A DNA stretch of 35,318 nucleotides from an uncultured Hyphomicrobiales bacterium (GTDB taxonomy: Bacteria; Pseudomonadota; Alphaproteobacteria; Rhizobiales; Beijerinckiaceae). The stretch spans positions 1 through 35,318 of the forward strand of contig CAIUPE010000117.1 in assembly GCA_903900975.1 (NCBI GenBank). Reading direction: 5' to 3'. Both the position numbers and the translations under genes were made by a program. A model generated the notes under the pieces. That model saw nothing but the letters and a program-made list of their open reading frames with translations. It was not told the DNA's origin and did no database searches. This document shows positions 1 through 12,000 of this stretch, one piece after another; within the stretch, counting starts at the first letter, position 1; the number at the start of each line of letters is the position of its first letter.

Positions 1-96
1 CTCCCCATGGTGCAGCACGCCGGGGAAGGGTCACATGGCTCAATTCTCAGTGGAAATTATTCGCTAAACCGGCTCAATTCTAAGTGGAAATCAACA
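1..96. mobile_element. Terminal end of an IS21-like insertion sequence (rest outside window)
   Basis: Read from the minus strand, the element starts TGTTGATTTCCACT at position 96 and carries two copies of a 21-bp motif (37-57 and 71-91). TG...CA termini followed by repeated copies of a terminal sequence are typical of the IS21 (istA/istB) family. The inner end and the transposase genes lie left of the window, so neither the family nor the target duplication can be confirmed. The boundary at 96/97 is inferred from the TG terminus and from where the RTX protein stops resembling itself. Confidence 0.7.
37..91. repeat. Two direct copies of the IS terminal motif
   Basis: GGCTCAATTCTCAGTGGAAAT (37-57) and GGCTCAATTCTAAGTGGAAAT (71-91) differ at one base and start 34 bp apart. 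In IS21-like elements such repeated terminal motifs are thought to bind the transposase. The minus-strand stop codon (TAG, 82-80) that ends the giant RTX frame falls inside the outer copy. Confidence 0.75.
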
Positions 97-3000
97 TGCC
101 GTCACCTATGAAGCTGGGCCAGAAGGTTGTCAGACTCTTGCTGGTGAGCGGCGTAATTTCAAAGGTTCCGGTATTCAAGCCCGTCAAAAGTGCTGTCAGG
201 CTTACTTTATACCATCCCGTCGCGGCATCGTAGACGACGCTATAGGTACCGCCTCCCGTTCCTCCCGCGTAAACGGGGCCATTGGCGGTGAAGGTCGGCC
301 CTAGTGTACCAGACGCATTTCTCCCGTCGAGAAGATCGATATCAATCCATGAATCAGGGGCAAAATATTTGCTGTTGCTGCTGTTGTTGAATGCGAATTG
401 AACATACCGGCCTGTGCCACTCCCGTTGGTGTATGCTTTGACATAGGCGGTTAACTGATAGCTGGGGCCCAACGATGTATTTACCGTGGTTCCATAGGTA
501 AAATGTTGGCCACTCGATGAGTCGGCACCGAGAAGAAATGCGGTATTTGATCCATCGGGTGCCGTAGCGGTTGATGCCGAGCTAACACCAGCATAGGACC
601 AACTCGAAGATTTATTCACTAACGAATCGGACCCAGTCGCCAGGTCGCCGCCGCGCAAATAATCATTGCCGTTGTTGCCCAGCAGCGTATCCGCACCCGC
701 ACCACCCACAATCGAGTTATTACCATAACCGCCGGTGATGCTGTTATTCATATCATTGCCAAGGCCGGTGAAATTGCCGGAACCGAGCGTGTTCGTACTC
801 CATGTGCCGCTGGACGTATTATAGATCGACGAACGTGCGTCCAGATAAGTGAGGTTGGCAATCATACTGCCGGAACCATATTGCGACGACGATAAATCAA
901 TCGAGGTCAGCGTCGTGTTGACGCTGTTGATGTTTCCATAAGCGGTGTAAATAGCTTCGTTAATTTGCGTCGTCGATGAGCGCACGAAATACACATCATT
1001 GTCGGCTTGTCCGTCGAGCGTCATATTCTTGCCGCCGCCATCGTCGAGCGAATCGGCACCGCCCCAGCCATAGGCATAGACATTGCTGGTTGTGACCGAG
1101 CCCACGAATTTATCGCCTATACCGTTGCCACCTCCGCCAGCATTGGCGTTATCGAGTGTGATATATTCAAAATTCGTGAAGTTAACGGTCGAATTTGCAA
1201 CGCTACCGGTCATGGTGCCCGATTGACCGTTCATGATGACGGTTTCGACGCCATAGATCACATTACCAAAGCCGGCCAAATTCAACGCATCATTGCCAGC
1301 ACCACCGTCAAACGTGTCATTGCCGCCATACCCTACGGAGACAGCGTCATTTCCCGAACCCGAGATAAAGGTATCACTTCCAGCGCTACCGGAGAAATTC
1401 AACGCGACCGAGGCATTGGCAAGATTAATCGAGGTTGGCAGATTGATGTTGCCGAAATTGAACCCTTCCATATTGACGAGCGTGTCGAGGGCAATGGTAT
1501 TGCCGCTGCTGCTTGTGACCGTCACGTTCCAGGTGGTTCCGGACGTGTCGATGGTGAAGTTCGATCCTGCTGCAATCCAACTGTAATCGACAATATCCTG
1601 CCCAGCGCCACCATCAATAAAGTTGGTGCCACCCCCGCCGCTAAAGGTGTTCGCACCGCTGTTACCAATGAGCGAGTCATCGCCACCGCCGCCAAAGACG
1701 CCCTCAAAATTCATAATTTGATCGATCGAACCGCCATTGTTGACGGTCTGGAATTGGTAGGTCACACCGGCAACGACCGTTGTCGAATTGAGATTGATCG
1801 AAAGGTTGGCGCCGTTTGTCAAATAGGCAAAAGAGACGATGTCACTTCCGCTGCCGCCATCCAGCGTGTCGCTGCCAAGCCCGCCCACAATCGTTTCATT
1901 GCCGGCGCCGCCAAAAATGTAATTGTTATTGCTGTCGCCGATGATCCAGTCGTCACTGCTCGTGCCGATGATGTTTTCGACATTGTAAATTTTGCTTAAA
2001 CCTTGCCCCTGATCATAGAGATATGACTTGTACCCGCCCCATTTATTTTGCGTCATATCGACATAGACGCCGTAGGTGGTGATCTTGGACGCATCAAACG
2101 TATCCGTGCCGGAACCACCGTCAATCGTTTGGTAGCTGCCATATCCGGCAACGATCAGATCATTGCCTGCTCCGGCATTGATCGAAAGGCTTGTGAAGTA
2201 GGTGCCTGATCCATAAAGCGCCGGATTTGTGATCGTATCATTGCCACCGCCGGTGATGATGCCGTCGACATTCATGAGCGTGTCGACGTCGGTTGTTCCG
2301 TTCACCGTAACGGTTGACGCGAGCGAAGGGGTGACCGAAGGGCTGTTCAACGTGATCGACAGGTTGGCGTTCGTGTAGGAATAATCGGCAATGTTATAAC
2401 CGCCGCCGCCATCGAAGCTGTCATTGCCTGCTCCGCCTTGGAAGGTGTCATTGCCAGTGCCGCCGATGAGCGTATCCGCATAGCTGGTGCCGATAACGGC
2501 AAAGTTGCCGGCGAGGCCCTGAAGATTGGCGTTGAAGCCCACCGTGCTGTTGGCGGGCGCAAAAGCGAGGCCGGTGATATATTCGATATTGGTTAAGGTG
2601 TCGCCGCTGACGGTTGCACCATTTTTGTCATACTTTGTGATCGTGAGATTATAGCCGGTGCCGGAGACGGTTTCATAATAGCCGGAAAGGGCTAGCGCCG
2701 AATAATCAGCCGTATCGGTGCCATTGCCGCCATCGAGTGTATCACTACCGAGCGAGCCGATGAAGCTGTCATTGCCATTGCCGCCGAATAGTGAATTGGC
2801 GTTGCCGTCGCCACCCATCGTGTCATTGCCTGCACCGCCGATGATGCCTTCGATATTGATCAAATTGTCGGTATCGGTTGCGGACACCACAGCGGTACCC
2901 GCGCCATTGTTCAGCACAATGCTCACGCTCGACGTCGAGCTCGTCAAATAGGCATAGGAGGCCATGTCGATGACGCCGCCCGCATCGCTTTGGCCGGAGC

Positions 3001-6000
3001 CATTGCCGTCAAGCGTGTCATTGCCCAAGCCACCCGAAAGCGTGTCGGCCCCGAGCCCACCCTTGAAATAATTGTTCATAAGATCGCCGACCATCGAGTC
3101 GGCCAGCGTGGAGCCCATCACGTTTTCGATGTTCAGCAAGGTATCCATATCAATACCCGCTTGGGCCGATACGGTGCCGCCCGTACCGTTCAGAACGGCC
3201 AAGATGCCGGTGGTGGAATAGGTATAATCGACCCAATCGAGATAGACCGTATTGCCCGCCCCATTGGTCGTGAAATCGCCGCCGCCGTCGAGCGTGTCGT
3301 TACCCAGTCCGCCGACAAGCGAATCCGCACCGAGGCCACCATTCAGTCTGTTGGCGTTGCTGTCGCCGACAAGGGTATCGTTGAAATCGGAGCCGGTGAT
3401 GTTTTGAATATTGAAGAGTTGATCGACATCCGAGCCAGCAACGGCGGTAACGGTGGCTGAACCCGCGCTCAGGACAACGTTAATGCCGGCGCTGTAGGGC
3501 GAGCCTTGCTTCGCGTTGATGTAGGAGTAATCCGCCGTATTCGTGCCTAGGCCACCATCGAGCCAATCATTGCCCGTTCCACCCGAAAGCAGGTCATTGC
3601 CATTACCGCCATTCAGAGTGTCATTGCCCGCGCCGCCGACGAGCGAATCCGCGCCATTGCCGCCGGTGATGACGTTGTCCAGCTCATTGCCCGTGCCGGA
3701 AAAAGCCTGCGTACCGCTATAGGAAAGGTTTTCGATATAGCCGCTCTGCCTACCGTTAAACAGTGTTGCCGTTGAGGCCAAAGAATAGGTTGTCAGTGAG
3801 GTGCTGACGGTATCAATGCTGTTCGCATCGGCATATTCAACAATTTGATCGTTGGCGCTGCCAATGTAATAAATATCGTTACCACTTCCGCCGACCAGCG
3901 TATCCGCCCCGGTGCCACCGCCGTCCGAGATCGAATCGGCATTTCCGCCGCCAAGGATGGAATCCGCCCCCGTACCGCCGACCAGCGAGTCGGACGCGCC
4001 AAGCGAACCGTCGATCGTGTTGTTGCCGTTGCCGCCGCTGATGGTATTGCTACCGCTGCCGCCAATGATCGAGTCATTTCCGCTGCCGCCGACAAACGAG
4101 TCGATGTAGCCGAGCGAGCCGTCGATCGTGTTGTCGCCATTACCAGCATTGATCGAGTTGCCGCCGGTGTTGTTCGTGATCGTGCTTCCGCCGAAGCCGC
4201 CAATGATCGAGTCCGATCCGTTGCCTGTGGAAATACAGTCGTTGGCGCTGGCTGAACCGTCGATCGTAACCGCTATGGTCATAGCTGATAGACTGACGGT
4301 ATTGGAACCTGAACCCAGTTTTACCTGTGTGATCGAATAGAGCGTATCGTTATAGACGCCTGAATCGACGGTATCCAACCAGACGCCGTCCGAGCTATTC
4401 CTCGTAAGGTTGAGGGTGTGACCACTCTGGATATAGGAGTAATCAATGAGATTAACACCTTGGTTACCATAGATAATGTTAGAGCCAAAGCCGCCCTGAA
4501 TCGAATCGTTGCCTGAACCGCCGCGTAAGGTGTCGTTGCCTGAGCCACCCAGAATGGAGTCGTTGCCACTGCCTGATGAACCATCGATATTGAGTGCAAA
4601 GGAGGCGAGCGATCCGTCAACGGTGTAGCTTCCGGTTCCGGCGAACCGAATGCCTTCCATGTTAACGAGAAAGTCGATATCGCTGGCGCCCGCCGAAACG
4701 GAGAAGGCCGATCCTCCGCCCGATAGGGATTGAGTATCCGATATCGTCAACAAACCGCCATTGCTATAGGTGTAATCGGCAATGTCCCCCGTACCGGCTC
4801 CGCCGTCGAGAGAATCGTTGCCCGTCCCGCCGGAGAGCGTGTCATTGGCCGCCCCGCCCATCAGCGAGTCATTGCCTGCCCCACCTGACAGATTGCTGGC
4901 ACCCATCGTATTCAGGGCGCTATAGGCCGTTAGCGTATCATTACCGCCGCTGCCAATGAGCGTGTCCGCACCACCATTGCCCGTGAGGGATAGATTGACG
5001 GCGGTATTTGCTCTACTTAAATCAATACTGTCATTATTTTTAGTGCCGATAATGGCTTCGATATTGGTCAAAATGTCCAGTTCGGCTAAGGCTGAGCCGT
5101 TCATGACTGACACAGCAAACGTGGTGCCAATCGACGTGCTTGTAGCTGTAACAATCAACTTGTTCGTTGTATTGCTCAAATAGCTATAGTCGACCGTATC
5201 AAACCCGTCGCCACCATCATAAGTTGTGGGTTTTCCAATCGCTGATGTGACGATTGTCGTTGTCAGCATCTTTGAAAGATAATCATCACCGGATCCACCG
5301 AACAGAGAATCGGCCTGGCCGGAGGTGCCAAAGAGCGAGTCATTGCCCATGCCGCCATCGAGCGTGTCTTTGGCGGTGGAGTTCGGTGTGGAATTGCTGT
5401 TGCCATAGAGGACGTCATCCCCCGAATAGCCACCCAGATAATTGGAATTGACATTACCGGTCAGCGTATCATTGCCGGTGCCGCCGATCAGGCCCTGGAT
5501 GTTGACGAGCGTGTCGATATCATTATTCCCCGACGAGTCTTGTAGGGTAATGATTTGCGTTGTCGTGGTTGCAACCGAGAGGTTTAAATTCGTGCCGACA
5601 TAGAAATAGCTGGCGACGTTGAAGCCACCATCGCCCCATAAGGAGTCGTTACCCGTTCCGCCCGACAGGGTGTCGTTGCTGCTATTGCCGATCAGCGTAT
5701 CATTGCCACTATCACCATACAGGCTATTGGCACCCGTACCGCCCGTGATGACGTTATCAAGGCTATTACCGGCACCTGTGAAGCTGGTGGCGAGCAGTGC
5801 GCCGCCTGCATTTGAATGAATGAGGTATTTAACGGTCGGCGACAAGCCATCCGTCGAGTTCCCGCTGAGCGTATAGCTTCCAAGCGGCGTACGGATCGTA
5901 TCATTGCCCGAACCCACCACGCTATCGGCCGAATTCGTTACGAAGAAAATATCGGTACCACCGCCACCCACAAGGGTGTCGATCCACGAGGAATTTGCGG

Positions 6001-9000
6001 GCCCTGTTTCGGTGCCTGTGCCGTCATAGATCAGGTCATTGCCCAAGCCGCCGGTAATCGAGTCACTACCCGTGCCGCCAATCAGCGTATCGCTACCGCC
6101 ATTGCCGGTGATGCTGTCATTGCCATCGCCGCCATTGAGGCAGTCATTGGCGGAGCTGCCCGAAATGACGTTGTCGTCAACGGAACCAATTACGAAAAAG
6201 GCTTGCGGTGTCCCTTCATAGGCCACGTTTCTGAAGCCACGCCACTTCGTGCTATCCGACAGGTCAATCGTGGCGAGCGATGTGTAGAGGCTGTTGACGC
6301 CGCCCGTATCAATAATCGAACCATTGGCGGATAATAGATGGTAGACGTCGTTGCCCGTGCCGCCCGACATCGTGTCGTCACTGCCGGACGTGCCATAAAA
6401 CGTGTTATTGCCGCCAAGGCCTACCAAGCAGTCATTGCCGCCGCCGCCTTGCAAATAATCGTCGCCCGAGCTGCCGACGATGGTGTTGGACTTGCCGTCA
6501 CCAATGCCGGTAAAAGCGGAAGACCCCGTATATTGGACGACGGCAAAGCCTTGAAACATCGAACCGGGCGTCTTCAAATCAATCGAGGTGAACGCATTGG
6601 TTTGAATAGCGTCTTTTCCGCCGCCGCCAACAATACTATCAAACGCGGAATTCGCGAAGAAGGTGTCATTGCCCGCGTTACCAATCATCGTAACATGAGC
6701 GGCATGATCGTCACCGCCATTGAAATAATCGCCAACGCCATTCCGGCCATCCAAGACATCACTGCCAAGACCATAGAAGGAATCCTGTCCGCCCGCGCCG
6801 CCTTCCAGCGTTTCACTGCCGGTCTGGCCAATCAGACAATCATTATTGCTGGTGCCAATGATGTGCCGGATATTGCGAAGCGTGTCCGTCTCGAGCAACG
6901 TCCCCAAACTGTTGATATAGACCGTGGCACCCGTGTTTGGGTCGGTGCCATTGGCGACCGCCGTGATGGTCTGCACATTGGCCGTGCCATTGCCACTCGC
7001 ATCCAAGACGAGCGAAAGACCTGCGCCGGCCTCCGACGTACTGTTGTTCAGATAGGAATAGTCGGCAATATTATTACTACCACCGCCGCCATCCATTGTG
7101 TCGTTACCCGCACCACCGGAGAAGAGGTCGTTGCCCGAGCCGCCGAGAAGTGAGTCCGCGCCCGCGCCCGTTGCAATCGAATCCGCCTGTCCGCGCGAGC
7201 CGTCAATCGTTACCGCATGGGTGATGCTGGCGAGATTGACCGTGTTGTAGCCATGGCCGAGGATGATCGAATTGAAATTCGACATCAGCACATTATCGCC
7301 ACCACTTGACAAGGTCGCGGTCCACTGCAAGTCGTTGAGTGCGCCGATCGAGTGGGTGTGGAAGCTGCTGGTCTGGTTCTTGTCGATATAGGTGAAATCG
7401 ACCGCATTTACTTCATGGCCGATAACGCCGCCCACAAATCCGCCATCCAATGTATCATTGCCACCGCCGCCCGATAAGGTGTCATTACCGGCACCGCCGG
7501 AGAGTGAGTTATCGGCGGTGTCGCCTGCGATACAGTCGTCGTTTTGGGTACCAATGATGTTCTGAATGTTTCTCAGCGTATCGGTATCGTCGGCATTTAC
7601 GGTCGCCGTCGCTGCGGTCGACAGATTGAGCGATACGGTCAGCCCGTCCGATGTGGTGACGTAGGAATAATCGGCGGTATTATGGTTTGAGCCATTGGTG
7701 TTGAGCACGCCGTCGATCGAGTCCTGGCCACCATAGCCGCGGAAGAGGTTGTCGGATTGATCGCCGATGAGCGTGTCTGCCCCCGCGCCGCCATAAACAT
7801 TTTCGAAATTCACCACGGTGTCGGTGGCTGAAGCATTCCCAGCAAGCACAACCGAGGTGATGTTGGCACCGTTCAGTGTTACCGAGACCGACGTCGCCAA
7901 GGACAGGGTCGAATAATCCAACGTATTGGCCGTGCCGCCTTTGCCATCGAGCGTCAGATTGGTGCTGAATTCGCCAACGCTGACCGTATCGTTCCCTGTG
8001 CCGCCGATCAGCGCTTCAATGTTGGCGAGAATTTCGGTGAACACATGGCCAAGGCTGTCGGTGAGCGTGACGCTCCAGCTCTTGTCGCCAGAGTTCTGGG
8101 TGGCCTGGATGGATTGAGCCGCCGAAAAATCAACGAGATCGTTGGTGCCCGGGTTTGCCGTCGCCTGCCCTGCGCCGTCAATGCTATCATTACCGCCGGT
8201 CCAGACGAACGTGTCGTTTCCACCACCCCCCACGAGGCTGTCGTCGCTTGAGCCACCGGTGATCAAATTGTCGGTGTCATTGCCAACGCCGGTGAATGCG
8301 CCGGAACCTACGAAAGTGAGAATTTCGACAGATTGGCCGTTGGTCGACAGGTTGAAACTATTGGCATAGCTGCGCACTTCGTCGACTGAGCCGACATCTG
8401 CGGATTCGATGATTTTATCGTTCGCGTTACGCACATAATAGAGATCGCTGCCAGCGCCGCCCTGCATCGTGTCCAGACCGGTACCGCTGTCAAAGGTATC
8501 ATTTCCCGCGCCGCCAACGATGCAATCATTTCCCGCGCCTGTAATGATGGAATCAACCGCGCCTTGCGCCGATCCGTCGATGGTAAGGCCGATGGGGTTG
8601 ATAAGACCGAGATTGACCGTGTTCTGGCCGGCACCGAGCACAATGGCTTCGACATTGATGAGCGTTTGGGTGTAGGTCGCAGCGCCTACCTGTTCGATGG
8701 CTGTCCAATTGGTATCGCTGTTGCGGGTGAGGGTGAACGTTTTGTTGGGGTCGGTCAAATAGGAGAAGGCAACAGTATCCATGCCGCTGCCGGCATCTAT
8801 GACGTCATTGCCCAAATTCCCGATGATCGTGTCGTTGCCCGAACCTGTTGTGATCGTGTCATTACCCGCGCCACCGATCATCAAGTTGTTGCCGGATAAG
8901 TCGGTGAGGACGACTGCCGCCGTGCTCGCCGAGGCCGAGGCGTCAATCGTATCACTGCCCAAGCCGCCGATGATCGTATCCGCACCACCGCGACCGGAAA

Positions 9001-12000
9001 TCGAGAGATTGGCGGACGCAGAGGAGAGATTGACCGAGTCCGCATGGCTCGTGAGTGCTAATGTCTCGATATTGATCAGCGTGTCGCGATCACTGGCTGT
9101 GATAACGGCCGAGAATGTCGTCGCATCAGCCCCCATCGTAAGGGTGACGCCGTTGGCTGTACCATCGAGATCGGCATAGGAGACGGCATCCCGATCGGTG
9201 CCGCCATCGATGGTGTCGTGGCCTGTGCCACCGATAAAGCTATCGGCACCAGCGCTGCCTGAAAGCGAAAGGTCGCTCGTGGCAAGGTGCATATCCATGG
9301 TGTCATTGCCGGAGGATCCGACAAAATATTCGACATTGGCCAGCGTATCGGAAACGCCGGGGCCAAAAGCTGCAAACGCGGTAGCGCCTGTGGCCGCGAT
9401 CGAGATCGATCCAGCACCACTCAGGAACGAATAATCGACCGTATCGGCGGTACCATTTCCGCCATCGATCGCGTTGGTGCCGTAGCCTGCCGAAAACCAA
9501 TCATTGCCTGCGCCGCCAATAATGATATCGTTGCCGGCACCTGCCGTGATCGTATCGTCGCCCGACCCGCCGATGATCAAGTTGTTGCCTTCACTGCCCG
9601 CGAGCGAGACGTCGGCGGAGGAAGCGGAGGCGATGATGGTGTCGTTGCCGCTGCCCGCGATGATGCTATCCGCGCCGCCTTGGCCGATGATCGAAAGATC
9701 CGACGTGGCGTTCGAGAGGAGGACGGTGTCTGCATATTGGGTCAGGCGCAAGACTTCGATATTGACCAAGGTGTCGGTTTCGACAACCGATCCGTTGACC
9801 AGTCCGGAAACGGTAAAGGTTGTACCGCTGCCCGTGATCGAGACGCTTTCACCCGCTTGGCTGGCATAGGCGAAATCGACGATATCTGCCGTGCCGCTGC
9901 CGCCGATGATCGAGTCATTGCCGGGACCACCCGAAAACGTATCGTTGGAATCACCGCCCAGCAGCGTGTCATCGCCCAAGCCACCGCTCAGGGACGAGCC
10001 ACCTCCGCCACGGCTGTCGAGCAAATCATTGCCATCGCCGCCAAGCAGCAGATCACGACCGGTCCCACCGATCAGCGTGTCATTGCCATCGCCGCCGTCA
10101 AGCGTGTCATTACCAGCGCCGCCCGAGAGCACGTTGTTGTTGCTGTCACCCGTTAGGCTGTCGGCACCGGACGTGCCAATGATATTCTCGATGTTGAAGA
10201 ATTTGGTATCGCGGGCATCGCCACTATATCCAATGCCCGCACCTGGGCCAAATGCACCCAAATTGATGGTCACGGGCGTCGTATTGACCGCCTTAACACC
10301 GCCCGCGAAGGTTTGGCTAAAATCGACCGTGTCGATGCCATCCCCGCCGTCGATCGTATCGCGACCACCGCCCGGTGCGAAAGTGTCGTTATGGCTGCCG
10401 CCGAGAAGCGAATCGGAAGCCATTGAGCCGACGATGGAATTTGACTGACCCGCAGAGCCATCGACCACGAAGCCGGTCGATGCCGTACTGGTCGACAAAT
10501 CGACAATATTGGTGCCCTTGCCGAGCTTGAACACCTCGAAATTATACAAGACATCGGCATCGTTGCTGCCGGCCGTGGCGTTGAACGTCTGTCCGTCGGC
10601 CGAGAGGATAATCGACTGCGTGGTGCTGGCGGAGAGGTACGAATAGTCGACCGTGTCCCGGCCGGTGCCGCCATCAAGCGTATCATTGCCGAGACCGCCG
10701 GAGAGGCAATCATCACCAGCGCCACCATTGATCGAATTGGCGCTCTGATTGCCTACCAATGTATCATTATATTGGCCACCGATGATATTTTCGACGTTTT
10801 GAATAATGTCCAGATGCGAGAATCCGCCAATGGCTGCGGTGGCAAAGCCTTGTCCGGCGTCGATCAGTTTCAAATAAAGCCCATCGACCGCATTCGAGTA
10901 GTCGACCGTATCAACGCCATCACCGCCATCGATCGAGCTCACGCCCGAACTTGCGACGATCACATCGTCACCCGCGCCACCCGCGATGGAGTTGGTGCCG
11001 GAACCGGCGATAAGCGTATCGTTTCCATCGCCGCCCATTAGCGTGTCGTTACCACCACCCCCGTCGAGCCAATCATCGCCCTTGCCACCGATGATCACAT
11101 TGTCGTGGGAGTCGCCGAGCAAACAGTCATTGTAATCCGAACCGGTCAGGTTCTCGAAATTCTGGAAAAGATCACCGGCGGCGAAGCCTCCCGCAGCCGC
11201 GTGGGTGCTCAGATTGACGGTTACGCCGGCGGTGGAATTGACGTAGGACAACATGTCGATGCCTTCGCCGCCGTCGAGCGTGTCGCCATCGATCCCGGAC
11301 TCGACGGTATCGTTCCCTTCGCCCGCGTCGACCCAGGTCGCCGAAGTGCCGCTGATCATCACATCGTCGCCGAAGCTTGAACCTGTGATCTTGGTGATGT
11401 TCCGGATGATGTCAAAGCTGCCGTCGCCTGACACTTTTCCCGCTCCAATATCAACGACAACGGCGGTTGACGAGGAAACGTAGCTGATTTCGTTTAGCGT
11501 GCCACCGCCGCCGTCAATCGTGTTGCCGGTGCCGTCGCTGGTGAAAAAGTCATTGCCAGCACCGCCCAGAATCGAATCGTGGCCGCCACCTCCCTTGATG
11601 GTATCGCCCGCATCGTCGCCGACCAGCGTATCGGCTGCCGTCGAGCCGACGATGTTGTGGATGTTGGTGTAGGTGTCCCCAGTCGCAAATCCGCCATTGC
11701 CAACGCCGGTCTTCAGATTAACGGAAACGCCATATTTCGAAAGGTCATATTCGACCCAGTTATTGCCCCCGCCGCCATCAATCGAATCGGCACCGGCGGC
11801 AGCATGGATCGAGTCGTCGCCATCGCCGGCCATGATACAATTGCCTGTCGGATGCAACGACAGGTTAATCACGGTCGCTCCGTCGGTCGGGTTGATCGTG
11901 ATTTGCTGAGCGTCGTCGATTACATCCGTAATGGCCAAATATGCTGCCGAATTCAGCGTTACGAGCTCAGTCGTACCCGTCTTAATGCCCGTAAACGCAA

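Noticed and set aside
1007-1999. 330-codon open frame on the plus strand opposite the RTX gene, and many shorter ones through 12800
   Set aside because: They mirror the Gly/Asp-rich repeat codons of the RTX gene, show low-complexity Ala/Val/Ile/Asp runs, and have no recognisable domain.
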